From Priapulus caudatus (Eukaryota > Priapulida > Priapulimorpha > Priapulimorphida > Priapulidae), in assembly GCF_000485595.1 (NCBI RefSeq), contig NW_014579558.1, positions 32,449 to 56,458 of the forward strand: DNA of 24,010 nucleotides. The letters run 5' to 3'. The notes beneath the pieces are model-generated. The model ran no database searches and was not told the origin of the DNA. It saw only the letters and a list, made by a program, of their open reading frames with translations. Shown here in pieces: positions 1 to 8,331 of this stretch. The stretch's first letter is position 1; every line of letters starts with the position of its first letter. The translations under genes were made by a program, and so were the position numbers.

Positions 1-38
1 CATCGCTTCATCGCTTCATCGCTTCATCGCTTCATCGT
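1..38. repeat. 8-bp tandem repeat (CATCGCTT)n
   Basis: About four and a half copies of CATCGCTT open the window. The array may continue to the left beyond the window edge. The flanking 39-240 is unique sequence with no recognisable gene. Confidence 0.9.
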
Positions 39-276
39 TTGTAAAATCGGCTGGTGTGCGGCGGCCTTAAGTCGCTCTATCTAATCTAACCAGAGAAATG
101 TGTTCTGACCACCTAACGGGCATGGACTAGTATAATTATATAGTGGTTAATCCACTGCGCACAGCTCCTGTATTATGACATCACGCATAGAACAAAACTA
201 TCAGTGCGCATTGGTAGTTGTGAATGGCGGAGGCACCTATAGGTGTTCTCTTGTCACTATTTAGGGGGTATTTACT

Positions 277-467
277 CGTGCGTGCGTGCGCTCGAGTGCG
301 TGCGCGCGTTCGTGCGCGCGTACATGCGTTCGTGCGTACGTGCATTCGTGCGTGCGTACGTGCGTGCGTGCGTGCGTGCTTGCGTGCGGGCGTGCGTGCG
401 TACGTACATGCGTGCATGCGTGCGTGCGTGTGTGCATGCGGGCGTGCGTGCGTACGTACATGCGTTC

Positions 468-500
<33 letters not shown>

Positions 501-544
501 GTAATCTGGGAGACTTTACCTGTGTCTCTGCGTACGTGCGTGCG

Positions 545-591
<47 letters not shown>

Positions 592-662
592 GTGTGTGCG
601 TGCGTGCGTGCGTGCGTGTGTGCGTGCGTGCGTGTGTGTGTGCGTGCGTGTGTGTGCGTGCG

Positions 663-718
<56 letters not shown>

Positions 719-745
719 GTACTCCGGGTGACCTTACCTGTGTCC
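277..745. repeat. (TGCG)n/(TG)n compound microsatellite
   Basis: The + strand is almost entirely TGCG, TGTG and TACG words, with a pure TG core near 548-586. Two unique 29-bp islands (498-526 and 716-744) share the frame GCGGTA...TTACCTGTGTC and interrupt the tract. All six frames are open only because the repeat lacks stop codons. The Cys/Val/Arg and His/Thr/Arg reading frames are not genes. The alternating purine-pyrimidine run could adopt Z-DNA. Confidence 0.9.
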
Positions 746-1070
746 GTGCGTGCGCTTTAGAATTAGAGAGAGAAATAAAGCTCACAGAGGTTGATGTGAT
801 TTATCCTATCCTCTCTATCCTCTCTCTAGATTACACAAGTACCACAACCCACCACTAATTGTGCCATGAGTCGACAGATCGTCACCTGTCCTTCAGCCGT
901 ATATAGTCGTATTAATTATCCGTATTATTAATTAATATCCGTCAGATAATTAGTTCTATAGTCGATATCATTAGCTCTGCTAGCGAGTGTAAGTTAATTG
1001 TATTTGATTAAGATCTTTTATTGGCTTAGACATGAGCTCTGGTAGTGTATAAGATATAGTCGGTGTGCGT
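746..1070. other. Unique AT-rich spacer, no gene seen
   Basis: This is mixed AT-rich sequence with several TTAATTAT/ATTAATTAAT words around 910-950. I see no exon with convincing splice signals, no tRNA and no repeat longer than a few bases. Confidence 0.5.
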
Positions 1071-1195
1071 GCGTGTGCGTGCGTGCGCGCGCGTGTGTGA
1101 GAGAGGAAAAGTAAGAGTGAGTGTGTGTGTGTGTATGTATGTGTGTGAGTGTGAGTGTGTGTGTGTGTGTGTTGTGATGTGGTGGTGCTGTGTGG
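1071..1195. repeat. (TG)n/(TGCG)n microsatellite
   Basis: A TG-rich tract with short GAGAG interruptions lies about 200 bp upstream of the candidate exon at 1390. Together with the CT tract at 1364-1380 it makes the intron end strongly simple-sequence. Confidence 0.85.
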
Positions 1196-1389
1196 GGTGT
1201 GAACGAGGAGAGAGACGAGAGGGAGAGAGTTGAGTTACGCCGTTGGCGTACACGCGCGCGCGCACACACGCACACGCACACACATCATCATCATCGTCAT
1301 CATCATCTTTCAAATTTTACCATCTACATATATCTACATTTATGCATCTCCACATCTACATATCTCTCTCTCTCTCTCTCCATCCACAG

Positions 1390-1535
1390 GGCTTCACCAT
1401 CGTCAGCGTCAGCGTCATCGTCATCGCCATGTGTCGGACCACCCTGATCGTGTTCTCGGCTCTCTTCGCCGTTTCCTTCACGCATGTGAACGTCAACTGC
1501 TCTGCCGACTGATGACGTCAGGTCGAGCTACGCAA
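1390..1535 (+). CDS. Candidate signal-peptide exon (uncertain, interrupted)
   Basis: A long CT tract and CCACAG precede 1390, a good 3' splice site, and GCAA|GTAAGC at 1536 is a good 5' splice site. An ATG at 1429 opens a 27-residue frame beginning MCRTTLIVFSALFAVSF, a typical secretory signal (short basic start, then a hydrophobic core). The frame then meets two stops, TGATGA, at 1510-1515. If those stops are ignored, the exon ends in phase 2, which is exactly the phase needed to enter the next candidate exon at 4593. Possible explanations are a sequencing error, a pseudogene lesion, or that this is only a 5'-UTR exon with a short upstream ORF. It could be the first coding exon of the neuropeptide-like gene, but this is inference. 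Confidence 0.28.
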
Positions 1536-1578
1536 GTAAGCAGAAGACGTCGGCACGCCGACTGCAGCGGTGACGTCA
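1513..1578. promoter_or_regulatory. Pair of perfect CRE palindromes
   Basis: TGACGTCA occurs at 1513-1520 and again at 1571-1578, 58 bp apart. This is the full cAMP-response element core bound by CREB/ATF bZIP factors. The first copy overlaps the TGATGA stops of the candidate exon. Function is unproven. Confidence 0.35.
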
Positions 1579-1699
1579 GTAGTTATGCTACTAGTGGTCG
1601 TCCGCCGACCACTTCTCTCACCCTCGAACTGCCCGAGCGCGCTGCAAATCGTGTAGAAGCGTCGAACGACCGACGTTGGTGGATGATGACTGATCGACG

Positions 1700-2105
1700 A
1701 TGTTTATGACGACGACTCCTCAGTATGGCTGCAACTCCTCCTTTGCTTCTCGTCTTTCTCTCTCGTGCCTCGAATCATTTTTTCTGTTCGCGGCACAAGA
1801 TCGCATCTGCGTGCTCTCACACTCTTCCATCAGGCTCATTCGCTCTATCGTCTCTGCATACTGCATCTTTCTCATTCCCCCTCTCTCTCAGTCAGGGCAT
1901 CTTCCTCTCTTCTTTCTTTCTTCTTTCATCTCCCTCTCTCTCTCCTCTCTGGCGTGTCTTTTTTCTTCTATCTCTCTTTCTCTCGTCTCGCTCTCTCTCT
2001 CTCTCTCTTCCCTCGTTGTCTTTTTTATTTTCTTTCCTTCTCTCCTAATCTATCTAGCCTCGCTCGTCCGACGCTCTCTCCTCTTCTCCTCACAGGGTCT
2101 TCTAA
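1700..2105. repeat. CT-rich low-complexity tract
   Basis: The + strand is pyrimidine-rich, with repeated CTCTCT and TTCTTT words. Leu/Ser/Phe-rich open frames here reflect the base composition. The following 2106-2258 is unique sequence with no gene seen. Confidence 0.7.
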
Positions 2106-2258
2106 TCATTAATCGTAAGATGTAAAGAGCTTATACGGTTCGACGGTATTAGATCGCTTGAGAGAGATTTTTTTAGCATTACTGTAATGAGCAGACATGA
2201 GCTGGCGTTAACCCCCGACACATAATACACGGTAACTGGCCTACGAAAGGTACGGTGT

Positions 2259-2705
2259 ATGTGTCCAGTGTGTGCTGGTGTGTGTGTGGTGTGTTGTGTG
2301 TGGTGTGTGTGGTGTGTGTGGTGTGTGTGTTGGTGTTGTGTGTATGTTGGTGTGTGGTGTGAGTGTGGTTCTGTCGCGTGCGTCGCCGTTGTGTGTGTGT
2401 GTGTGCGTTTTTGCTGTGCTGTGTGCGTCGGCTTGCTGCGCGTGTGCGTGTGTGCGTGTGGTGCGTGTTGTGCGTGTATGCGTGTGTGCGTGGCGTGGGT
2501 GCGTGTGTGCGGTTGCGTGTGTGCGTGTGTAGTGTGTGTGCGTGTGTGTGTTGTGTGTGTGTGTGTGTATCGTGCCTGTGCTTGCGTGCGTGTGTGCGTG
2601 CGTGTGGTTGTGGGTGTTTTTAATGCTGTGCGTGCGCGCGCGCGCGTGCTTGTGTGTGTGTGTGGTGTGTGTGTGGTGGTGTGTGTGTGTGTGATGTGTA
2701 TGTAA
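2259..2705. repeat. (TG)n-rich degenerate microsatellite
   Basis: TG runs are interrupted irregularly by extra G, C or T (GGTGTG, TTGTG, GCGTG). The irregularity contrasts with the clean TGCG tract near position 400. The Cys/Val frames here are repeat artefacts. Confidence 0.85.
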
Positions 2706-2868
2706 TTGTTGTGTGTTTGAAGAGCACTGGAAGTTCTCCCGTCAGCCGGAGAGAATGTGGGTCATGAAGGTAATCGCTCTCCTCACGCCGCTAATACCTT
2801 AGTTTGTTATCTCGATGTGTCGCTTTTAATATACATCATATATGCACATCAAACATACCTGCTATACT

Positions 2869-3241
2869 AGGGAGAGAGAGAGAGAGAGCTAGAGAGGGGG
2901 GAAGAGAGCGAGAGGGAGAGAGAGCGAGAAGAAAAGAGAGAGAGAGGGGAGAAAGAGAGAGAGAGAGAGAGGGAGAGAAAGAGAGAGAAAGAGAGAGAGG
3001 AGCAGAGAGAGAGATAGGGGGGAAAGAGCGAGAGGAAGAGAGCGAGAAGAAAGAGGAGAGAGAGGGAGAACAAGAGAGGAGAGAGAGGGAGAGAAAAGAG
3101 AGAAAGAAGAGAGAGCAGAGAGAGATGAGAGAGCGAGAGGAGAAGAGGAGAAAGGGAGAGAGAGGAGAGAGAAGAGAGAGAGAAGAGAGTGGGCGAAGGG
3201 AAAGAACTGAGAGAGAAGAGAAGAGGAGAGAGCGCGTCGAC

Positions 3242-3272
<31 letters not shown>

Positions 3273-3547
3273 ATAGTAAGACGAGAAAGAGAGAGAAGAG
3301 AAGAGAGAGATGAGAGGAAGGAGAGAAGTAGGAGAGAGGGAGAAAGAAGAGAGATGAGAGAAGAGGAGAGGAGAGAGAAAGAGAGAAAGAGCAGAGAGAG
3401 AAGAGAGGAAAGAGAGAGTAGATGAGTGAGCAGAGAAGAGAGAGAGAGAGAACGAGAGGCAAGAGAGATAGAGAGAGAGAGAAGAGAGAGAGGAAAGAGA
3501 GAAAGAACAGAAAAGAGAGAGAGGGAGAGAGAGATAGCAGAGCGAAA

Positions 3548-3578
<31 letters not shown>

Positions 3579-3736
3579 AGCCGCGAGAGACGAGCGGAGA
3601 GAGAGAGAGTGACGAGAAGAAGAGAGATGAGAGAGAGAGAGAGAGAGAGCGCGAGAGAGCGAGCCGAGAAGAGAGAGTTGTGACAGAGAGGAGAGAGAGA
3701 GAGAGAGAGAGAGTGAGAGAGAGAAGAGGAGAGAGA

Positions 3737-3781
<45 letters not shown>

Positions 3782-3819
3782 TGAGAGAAGAGAAAGAGAA
3801 GAGAGGTGAAGAGAGAGAG

Positions 3820-3869
<50 letters not shown>

Positions 3870-4310
3870 GAGAGAGAGAGAGATGAGATGAGAGAGAGAG
3901 AGAGAAAGAAGAGAAAAGAGAGAGAGAGAGACGAGAAAGAGAGAGAAGTAGAAGAGAGAGAGAGAGTAGAGCCCCGATAAGAGGTAAGAGAGAGAGAAGA
4001 GGAGAAGAGAGAAGGAAGAGAGAGCAGAGAAAAGAGAGAGAGGAAGGAGAAGAAGAAGAGCGACGCAGAGAGAGAGAGAGAGAGAGAGAGAGCAGAAGAG
4101 AGAGAGAGAGAGAAGCGAGAGTAGCGAGCGAGAGAGAGAGAGTGAGAGAGGAGAGAGCAGAGAGCAGAGAGAGAGAGCGAAGTGTAGAAAGAGAGAAAGG
4201 GGGGAGAGAGAGAGAGCAAGTGAGAGAGAGAGAGAAGGAGTAAGAGAGCGTACGAGGAGGCGAGAATGAGAGATAAGAGAGTAGAGGAGAGAGGGAGCGG
4301 AAAATGGAGG
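2869..4310. repeat. 1.4-kb polypurine (GA)n tract
   Basis: For about 1.44 kb the + strand is almost only A and G, mostly GAGAGA with GAAGA, GGAGA and occasional GC or T breaks. Arg/Glu frames on the + strand and Leu/Ser frames up to 492 codons on the minus strand are composition artefacts. A tract of this length contains many mirror repeats and is a classical substrate for intramolecular triplex (H-DNA). Confidence 0.95.
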
Positions 4311-4379
4311 CGGATGAGACATATAAGCCTAAAAGCGACGAACAATTTGAGAATTACTTGCGCGATTACTGCCGTTACA

Positions 4380-4556
4380 TTATATGTGTGCGTGTGTGGG
4401 TTTATGCGTGCGCGTGCGTGGGTTTATGCGTGCGCGTGCGTGTGCGTGTGTGTGTGCGTGCGTGTGTCTGCGTGTGTGTGTGCGTGTGTGTACATGTGTG
4501 TGCGTGCGCGCGTGCGCGTGTGTGCACATGTATGTGCGTGCGTGCGTGTGTGTGTG
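4380..4556. repeat. (TG)n/(TGCG)n microsatellite before an exon
   Basis: TG/TGCG words fill the 175 bp upstream of the acceptor at 4591-4592. In RNA this would be a GU-rich intron end, the type of sequence bound by CELF/TDP-43-like splicing factors (family knowledge; role here inferred). Confidence 0.85.
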
Positions 4557-4592
4557 GAGCCATCTAACACTGATTCTGCTGTCGACTCGCAG

Positions 4593-4682
4593 GGCCATGG
4601 AACAGCTAGCGTTAAAGAGATCGCGGTTACTGGCACTGCAGCAGCTACTGAAGGAACTGGACAACTCATACGAGACTATACA
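4593..4682 (+). CDS. Candidate propeptide exon of neuropeptide-like gene
   Basis: CTCGCAG precedes 4593 (3' splice site) and GTAAGT follows 4682 (consensus 5' splice site). Entering in phase 2, the frame reads Ala-Met-Glu-Gln and then a leucine-rich, dibasic-containing amphipathic stretch ([18 protein letters not shown], then DNSYETI), leaving in phase 2. This resembles the helical spacer regions of secreted hormone precursors. Entered in phase 0, a second open frame (rich in Ala, Thr and Gly) leaves in phase 0 and would join directly to the exon at 7738. I prefer the leucine-rich frame on composition, but it needs one more exon, or a one-base correction, before 7738. Boundaries are better supported than the frame. 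No match to a named family is claimed for this exon alone. Confidence 0.42.
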
Positions 4683-4740
4683 GTAAGTGCCTCACCCCTC
4701 ACTCTTCACTCCGCACGCTTCACGCTCACCCATCACGCCC

Positions 4741-4905
4741 ATGTTAACGACCTCCTCCCCATGTTAACGACCCCTGCCTTATGTTAACGACCCCCTCCCC
4801 ATGTTAACGACCCTCTCCGTTATGTTAACAACCCCCTCTCTTATGTTAACTACCTCCTCCCCTTGTTAACGACCCCCTCCCCATGCCTACGACCCCCTAC
4901 CCCCT
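4741..4905. repeat. 20-21 bp minisatellite with GTTAAC core
   Basis: About eight tandem units have the form ATGTTAACGACCCCCTCCCC, starting near 4741, 4761, 4781, 4801, 4822, 4843, 4863 and 4882. Divergence rises in the last two units. It lies in the intron, 58 bp after the 5' splice site at 4683. Confidence 0.9.
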
Positions 4906-5360
4906 AATATTGGCGCCGTCACGATATCAGTCGCATATACGATTTAATTCCTTCAATGTCCGCCTTAATTTCAGTCGCAACCGATCTCGTTTCTCGATTT
5001 TGAAAAAAAAACGCACGCGATCTTTTTGGTGCACGAACGGATCGCGTGCGATTTGAACTCTACTTGAACCCGACGTAACCGCATCTCTCGCTCATTGATT
5101 CGCACGCGCCTTCACACGCAAGTGCGCACACGCCTCATATAGCCGGTGACTGTGTATGTGACGCAGAGCATATCTTCGGCTGCGGCGTGTGTGTGTGGGG
5201 TGGGGGGTGGGGGTGCGCGCGCGGGTCGGTGTGTATGTGTGTGTGCGCGCGCATGTGTGTGTTTGTGTGATGACTGTGTAAGGATTTACATTTATTTTAA
5301 CTGTTACCTTCATTATATATGCTTTTATTTCGTTTATTCCCACCCCCCACCCCAATGGCA
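4906..5360. other. Intron-like spacer with short GT/GGGG tract
   Basis: The stretch is unique sequence, with a GT- and G-rich tract at 5187-5267 and a strong polypyrimidine run (5316-5354) ending in CAATGGCAG at 5361. No open frame here looks like a gene, but the acceptor-like end is noteworthy (see the mini-exon finding). Confidence 0.5.
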
Positions 5361-5569
5361 GGTTGTGTAATCAAGAAATTCCTGTAATTAACGGTTATGT
5401 ACAGTTATCAGATTTTTAATTGAATTTTCTTCGAAATCTAGTGGCAGCTGCCAATTCGTTGTCAGGCCGTGGTTCTGGGTCATGCAGTATTGTCAACAAA
5501 TCACAAACTTGTGACAGTAACGTGGGTGGACGTTTACCTAATTGCACGTTGTCACACTTGACGATGTGT

Positions 5570-5622
5570 GTGTGTGTGTGTGTGNGTATTAATATAGGCG
5601 CGCGCCCGCCCTATATTAATAT
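5570..5622. repeat. (TG)n with N, then AT/GC hairpin
   Basis: A short TG run contains the window's only N (5585). It is followed by TATTAATATAGG and, about 12 bases later, CCTATATTAATAT. These are complementary arms around a CGCGCGCCCG-type loop, giving a stable cruciform/hairpin. The unresolved base probably reflects sequencing trouble at this structure. Confidence 0.7.
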
Positions 5623-5698
5623 CACAACACTCGAGCTTATACATTAGTGATGGTAATACACTCCAACCTGCTGCGGCTGCCAGTGCAGCTTCATTTTA

Positions 5699-5817
5699 AT
5701 CACAGTATGCACACACATAGGTGCGCATACACACGGGCACGTATACACACACGCACGCAAGCATACATATAGGCGCGCATACACACTCGACGTACACGCA
5801 TACACACGCGGACAGAT

Positions 5818-5865
<48 letters not shown>

Positions 5866-5900
5866 ATAAATATCGAGATATATGATAGACGAGAGAGGCA
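5699..5900. repeat. CA-rich and (GA)n microsatellites
   Basis: CACACG/CATACA words at 5703-5812 are followed by a pure (GA)n run at about 5820-5862 and a short CA run near 5898. No gene is seen in this stretch or in the following 5940-6120. Confidence 0.85.
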
Positions 5901-6121
5901 CACACACACAGATAGAAGCCACGAGGAGCATTATGCTACCTGCTCGGGTAAGACATTACCTGACCAGCAAGCAGACATAGTAAGACGTCAACACCTGACG
6001 GAGTATACACGTGTGGCCTCATAACTGCGTCAACGATGCGACTACGGCCTGTAAAGAGAGATTCAAGATGTTATGATTACGTATATACGCGAGGAAGGAA
6101 TGAGAAGTGATCTTGCATATC

Positions 6122-6549
6122 GAGAGCGCCACCATTCTCTCCTCCTCCCCGTCCCTCCCCTTGCTAATCAAGAAGTGATCGCAATATAAGATCGCACAAC
6201 ATGTTCTGCTAGCATCTATGACAAATACGACATTAACGAGATATACGCTCGCCTAATGACAATATTTGTCATAGGAGCATTCTTTCTATGACAAAATTGC
6301 GAATTCCACTTCGTTCCGCCTTTACAGCTGAAATTCAACTGCTTGCGTTCATAATATCGCTCCTAAACTCCTATCATGCGCAACAACACCATACAATAAT
6401 ATTTGTCATAGGAGGAATCTTCCTAATGACAAAATAGTGTCACAGGAGAGCGTATATGCTATGTCGAATTTGTCGATGCTAGCAGAACAGGCTGGAGAGC
6501 ATCACCTTTCTTCCTCCTCCGCAGCCTCCCTCCCCTTGCTAATCAAGAA
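6122..6549. mobile_element. Nested TIR element flanked by a diverged direct repeat
   Basis: Terminal inverted repeats start TGTTCTGCTAGCATC at 6202-6250 and, inverted, at 6448-6489, and they share GACAAAT.CGACAT and ATATACGCTC further in. Inside, TGTCATAGGA motifs occur in alternating orientation and build smaller palindromes (for example 6251-6275 and 6406-6432). Just outside, a ~53-bp segment ending CCTCCCCTTGCTAATCAAGA occurs at 6122-6174 and again, diverged, at 6495-6549. This is a non-autonomous foldback/MITE-like element with no transposase ORF. The flanking repeat is too long for a normal target-site duplication and may be an outer element's end or a local duplication. Confidence 0.7.
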
Positions 6550-6589
6550 CACGTGGCCTGCTGTCACCATAAGTGCCTGGGCGTCATAA

Positions 6590-6700
6590 ATAAATTGAAC
6601 GTAAATAAATAAAATTATCGATCATAAATAAAATATAAAATAAAATAAATAATTAATTAAATTAAATAATCGATCATAAACAAATCGAATAGTAATGCGT
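6590..6700. repeat. AT-rich AAATAAAT tract with ATCGATCATAAA repeats
   Basis: Degenerate AAATAAAT and AATTAATT words are accompanied by two copies of ATCGATCATAAA (around 6617 and 6669). No coding signal. Confidence 0.6.
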
Positions 6701-6863
6701 TAGTTAACATATTAGAGCAAGAGCCGAGAGTTGTGGTTGGTGAGATACATTCGTAGCGCAATCACGCGATGAAGTACAAAATGTCGTAAACTTTGTGACG
6801 AGTGAAGCGTTTTTTGAAGTGCGCGAGACTTCTGTTATTTTAGGCTTCACATGGTAACATTGC

Positions 6864-6885
6864 AATATATATATATATATGCTCG

Positions 6886-6925
<40 letters not shown>
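6864..6925. repeat. (TA)n microsatellite
   Basis: Two TA runs are separated by GCTCGT. This is self-complementary and likely to form a cruciform. Flanking 6700-6860 and 6926-7320 are unique AT-rich sequence without a recognisable gene, with further TATATA words near 7060-7100. Confidence 0.9.
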
Positions 6926-7325
6926 CAAATTCTAAAATTTAGGGCGAATAGGCGTTCAAATTTAGAATCAGCGAGCTTTTCGAGACGTACAATCTTTTCC
7001 TCAGGCTTTCAGCTGAATTAGATCGACCGTAATTAACAAACAAAATACATACACACACATATTATAATATATATAAATATATATATACTATATATTGTAA
7101 TATACTCGTTCTACTCGCAATGAGCTCCCTTCCCACACTCTCACCACGCCTAATCTATCCACGTTTTTGCTGAGTTCCTATGTCTGAGTTCGTTAAACTT
7201 GAAAGAGACAGTTAGGCAAGTTGGCGAAACTGTCGTTTCAAATATCCTTGGATATCCGTCAGAAAATGAATTACAATCCAAATAATATTTTAATATACTT
7301 CCCATGTTCGCAACTTTCGAAAACC

Positions 7326-7489
7326 ATCACTCCCCACCCTTCCCCACCCCTCCCACATTTCCCCACCCCTCCCCCACTCCTCCCCCACCCTCCCCACCCA
7401 CCCTTCCCCCACCCTCCCCACCACCCTCCCCCACCCTCGCCCCACCCCTCCCCCACCATTTCCCACCCCTCCCCCACCCCTCCCCCAAA
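7326..7489. repeat. C-rich minisatellite, (CCCCACCCCTCC)-like; G-quadruplex candidate
   Basis: Irregular tandem units of CCCCACCCCTCC, CCCCCACTCC and CCCACC have C-runs of 3-5 separated by A or T. The minus strand therefore has dozens of G-runs, a strong G-quadruplex candidate, and the + strand is i-motif prone. The Pro/His/Ser frame is an artefact of composition. Confidence 0.85.
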
Positions 7490-7579
7490 ATTTCGCGGCG
7501 GTCGGTATGCACATAGCCACTGGGCGCACTGGCAGCAAGCACAAGTCCGCCACCTTGCAGCTACAGCACAACACGCATC

Positions 7580-7705
7580 TATTGACATATATAACAATAA
7601 TTATTGTATATTATAGTCAATTGTTTTATAATAAGTGTTATAATAGTAGTTATTATATTATAGCTAGTGTAGCTAGTATATTATAGTAAGTGTTGTTATA
7701 TATAG
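7580..7705. repeat. AT-rich tract with TATTATAGTAAGTG-type repeats
   Basis: Short related words (TTATAATAAGTG, ATTATAGCTAG, ATTATAGTAAGTG) recur over about 120 bp, just upstream of the exon at 7738. No coding potential. Confidence 0.55.
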
Positions 7706-7737
7706 TCAATAGATGCCGTGGTGTGCTGTGCTTGCAG

Positions 7738-7823
7738 GTGCGCGACTTGTTCTTTGCTCTGCGAGGTGACTGGGTGCGGAAATCCGCCAGCAATGTCAGC
7801 CGCACCGCGCAGGTGTTAGACAG
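7738..7823 (+). CDS. Candidate propeptide exon of neuropeptide-like gene
   Basis: GTGCTTGCAG precedes the exon and GACAG|GTGCAA follows it. Entering in phase 0, the frame reads VRDLFFALRGDW, then VRKSASNVSRTAQVLD, and leaves in phase 2 with AG. Joined to the exon at 8332, this AG plus G gives arginine, followed by Lys-Arg: a tribasic convertase site placed immediately before the mature peptide. That exact fit is the main reason for choosing the 7823 donor over the earlier GCGCAG|GTGTTA, which would break the frame. The stretch is hydrophilic with one aromatic-rich helix, as in hormone propeptides. An NVS sequon (residues 19-21 of the exon) could be glycosylated. Confidence 0.55.
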
Positions 7824-8058
7824 GTGCAATTATCATTGTTCCCCACCCTCAAGGCAACAAGAATTCCCGCTAGTTGCTAGGCGTTCTATACCGAATGATG
7901 CAATCATGCTCCGATTGTAGCGACACCTGTTTGCCCGTGGCGTTCGATAGCCGCTGCCTGTCGCGTGCCACGCGGATCGTGGAGGCAATTTCCGGTAGCC
8001 GATTCACCGGAAGCCGTGTAGCACCCACCGTGAGGTCGATTACCGTGACGAGTTTCTG

Positions 8059-8275
8059 TTGTTCGTAGGGGAGTGCGTATCTGCGTGCGGTCGGGGGGGC
8101 CGCTGCGGGTGGGCGTGCGTGCGGTGGCGTTGCGCTGCGTGCGGTGCGTGGTGCGTGCGTTACGCCGTGCGTGCCGTGCCGTGTTACCGCGTGCATGCGT
8201 GCGTTGCTGTAGCGTGCGTGCGTGCGTGCGTGCGTGCGAGTGCGTGCGTGCGTGCGTGCAACCGTCGTGCGTGCC
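8059..8275. repeat. GC-rich TGCG microsatellite before the last exon
   Basis: GTGCGTGCGGTGCG and (TGCG)n words fill the intron end ahead of the acceptor at 8330-8331. The Arg/Cys/Val frames here are artefacts. Confidence 0.8.
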
Positions 8276-8331
8276 GTGCGAGCGCTACAACTCTGGCCCT
8301 CTCCTTATCGTCGCATCCCCTCGTATTACAG

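Noticed and set aside
181-858. Several long Cys/Val/Arg and His/Thr/Arg open frames on both strands
   Set aside because: They are translations of (TGCG)n/(TG)n with no stop codons. There is no domain, splice or start context.
2836-4345. Ser/Leu frames of up to 492 codons and Arg/Glu frames
   Set aside because: The polypurine/polypyrimidine tract is open in every frame. Composition explains them fully.
4304-4390. Short frame beginning Met-Glu-Ala-Asp-Glu-Thr-Tyr-Lys after the GA tract
   Set aside because: It looks protein-like for about 25 residues but then runs into TG repeat, with no splice donor found.
5442-5570. Frame with two cysteines nine apart and a Gly-Gly-Arg (possible second calcitonin-like peptide or alternative exon)
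   Set aside because: It is preceded by only a weak acceptor and does not fit the phases of neighbouring exons. No dibasic site precedes it.
7221-7616. Proline-rich 131-codon frame
   Set aside because: Composition artefact of the C-rich minisatellite.
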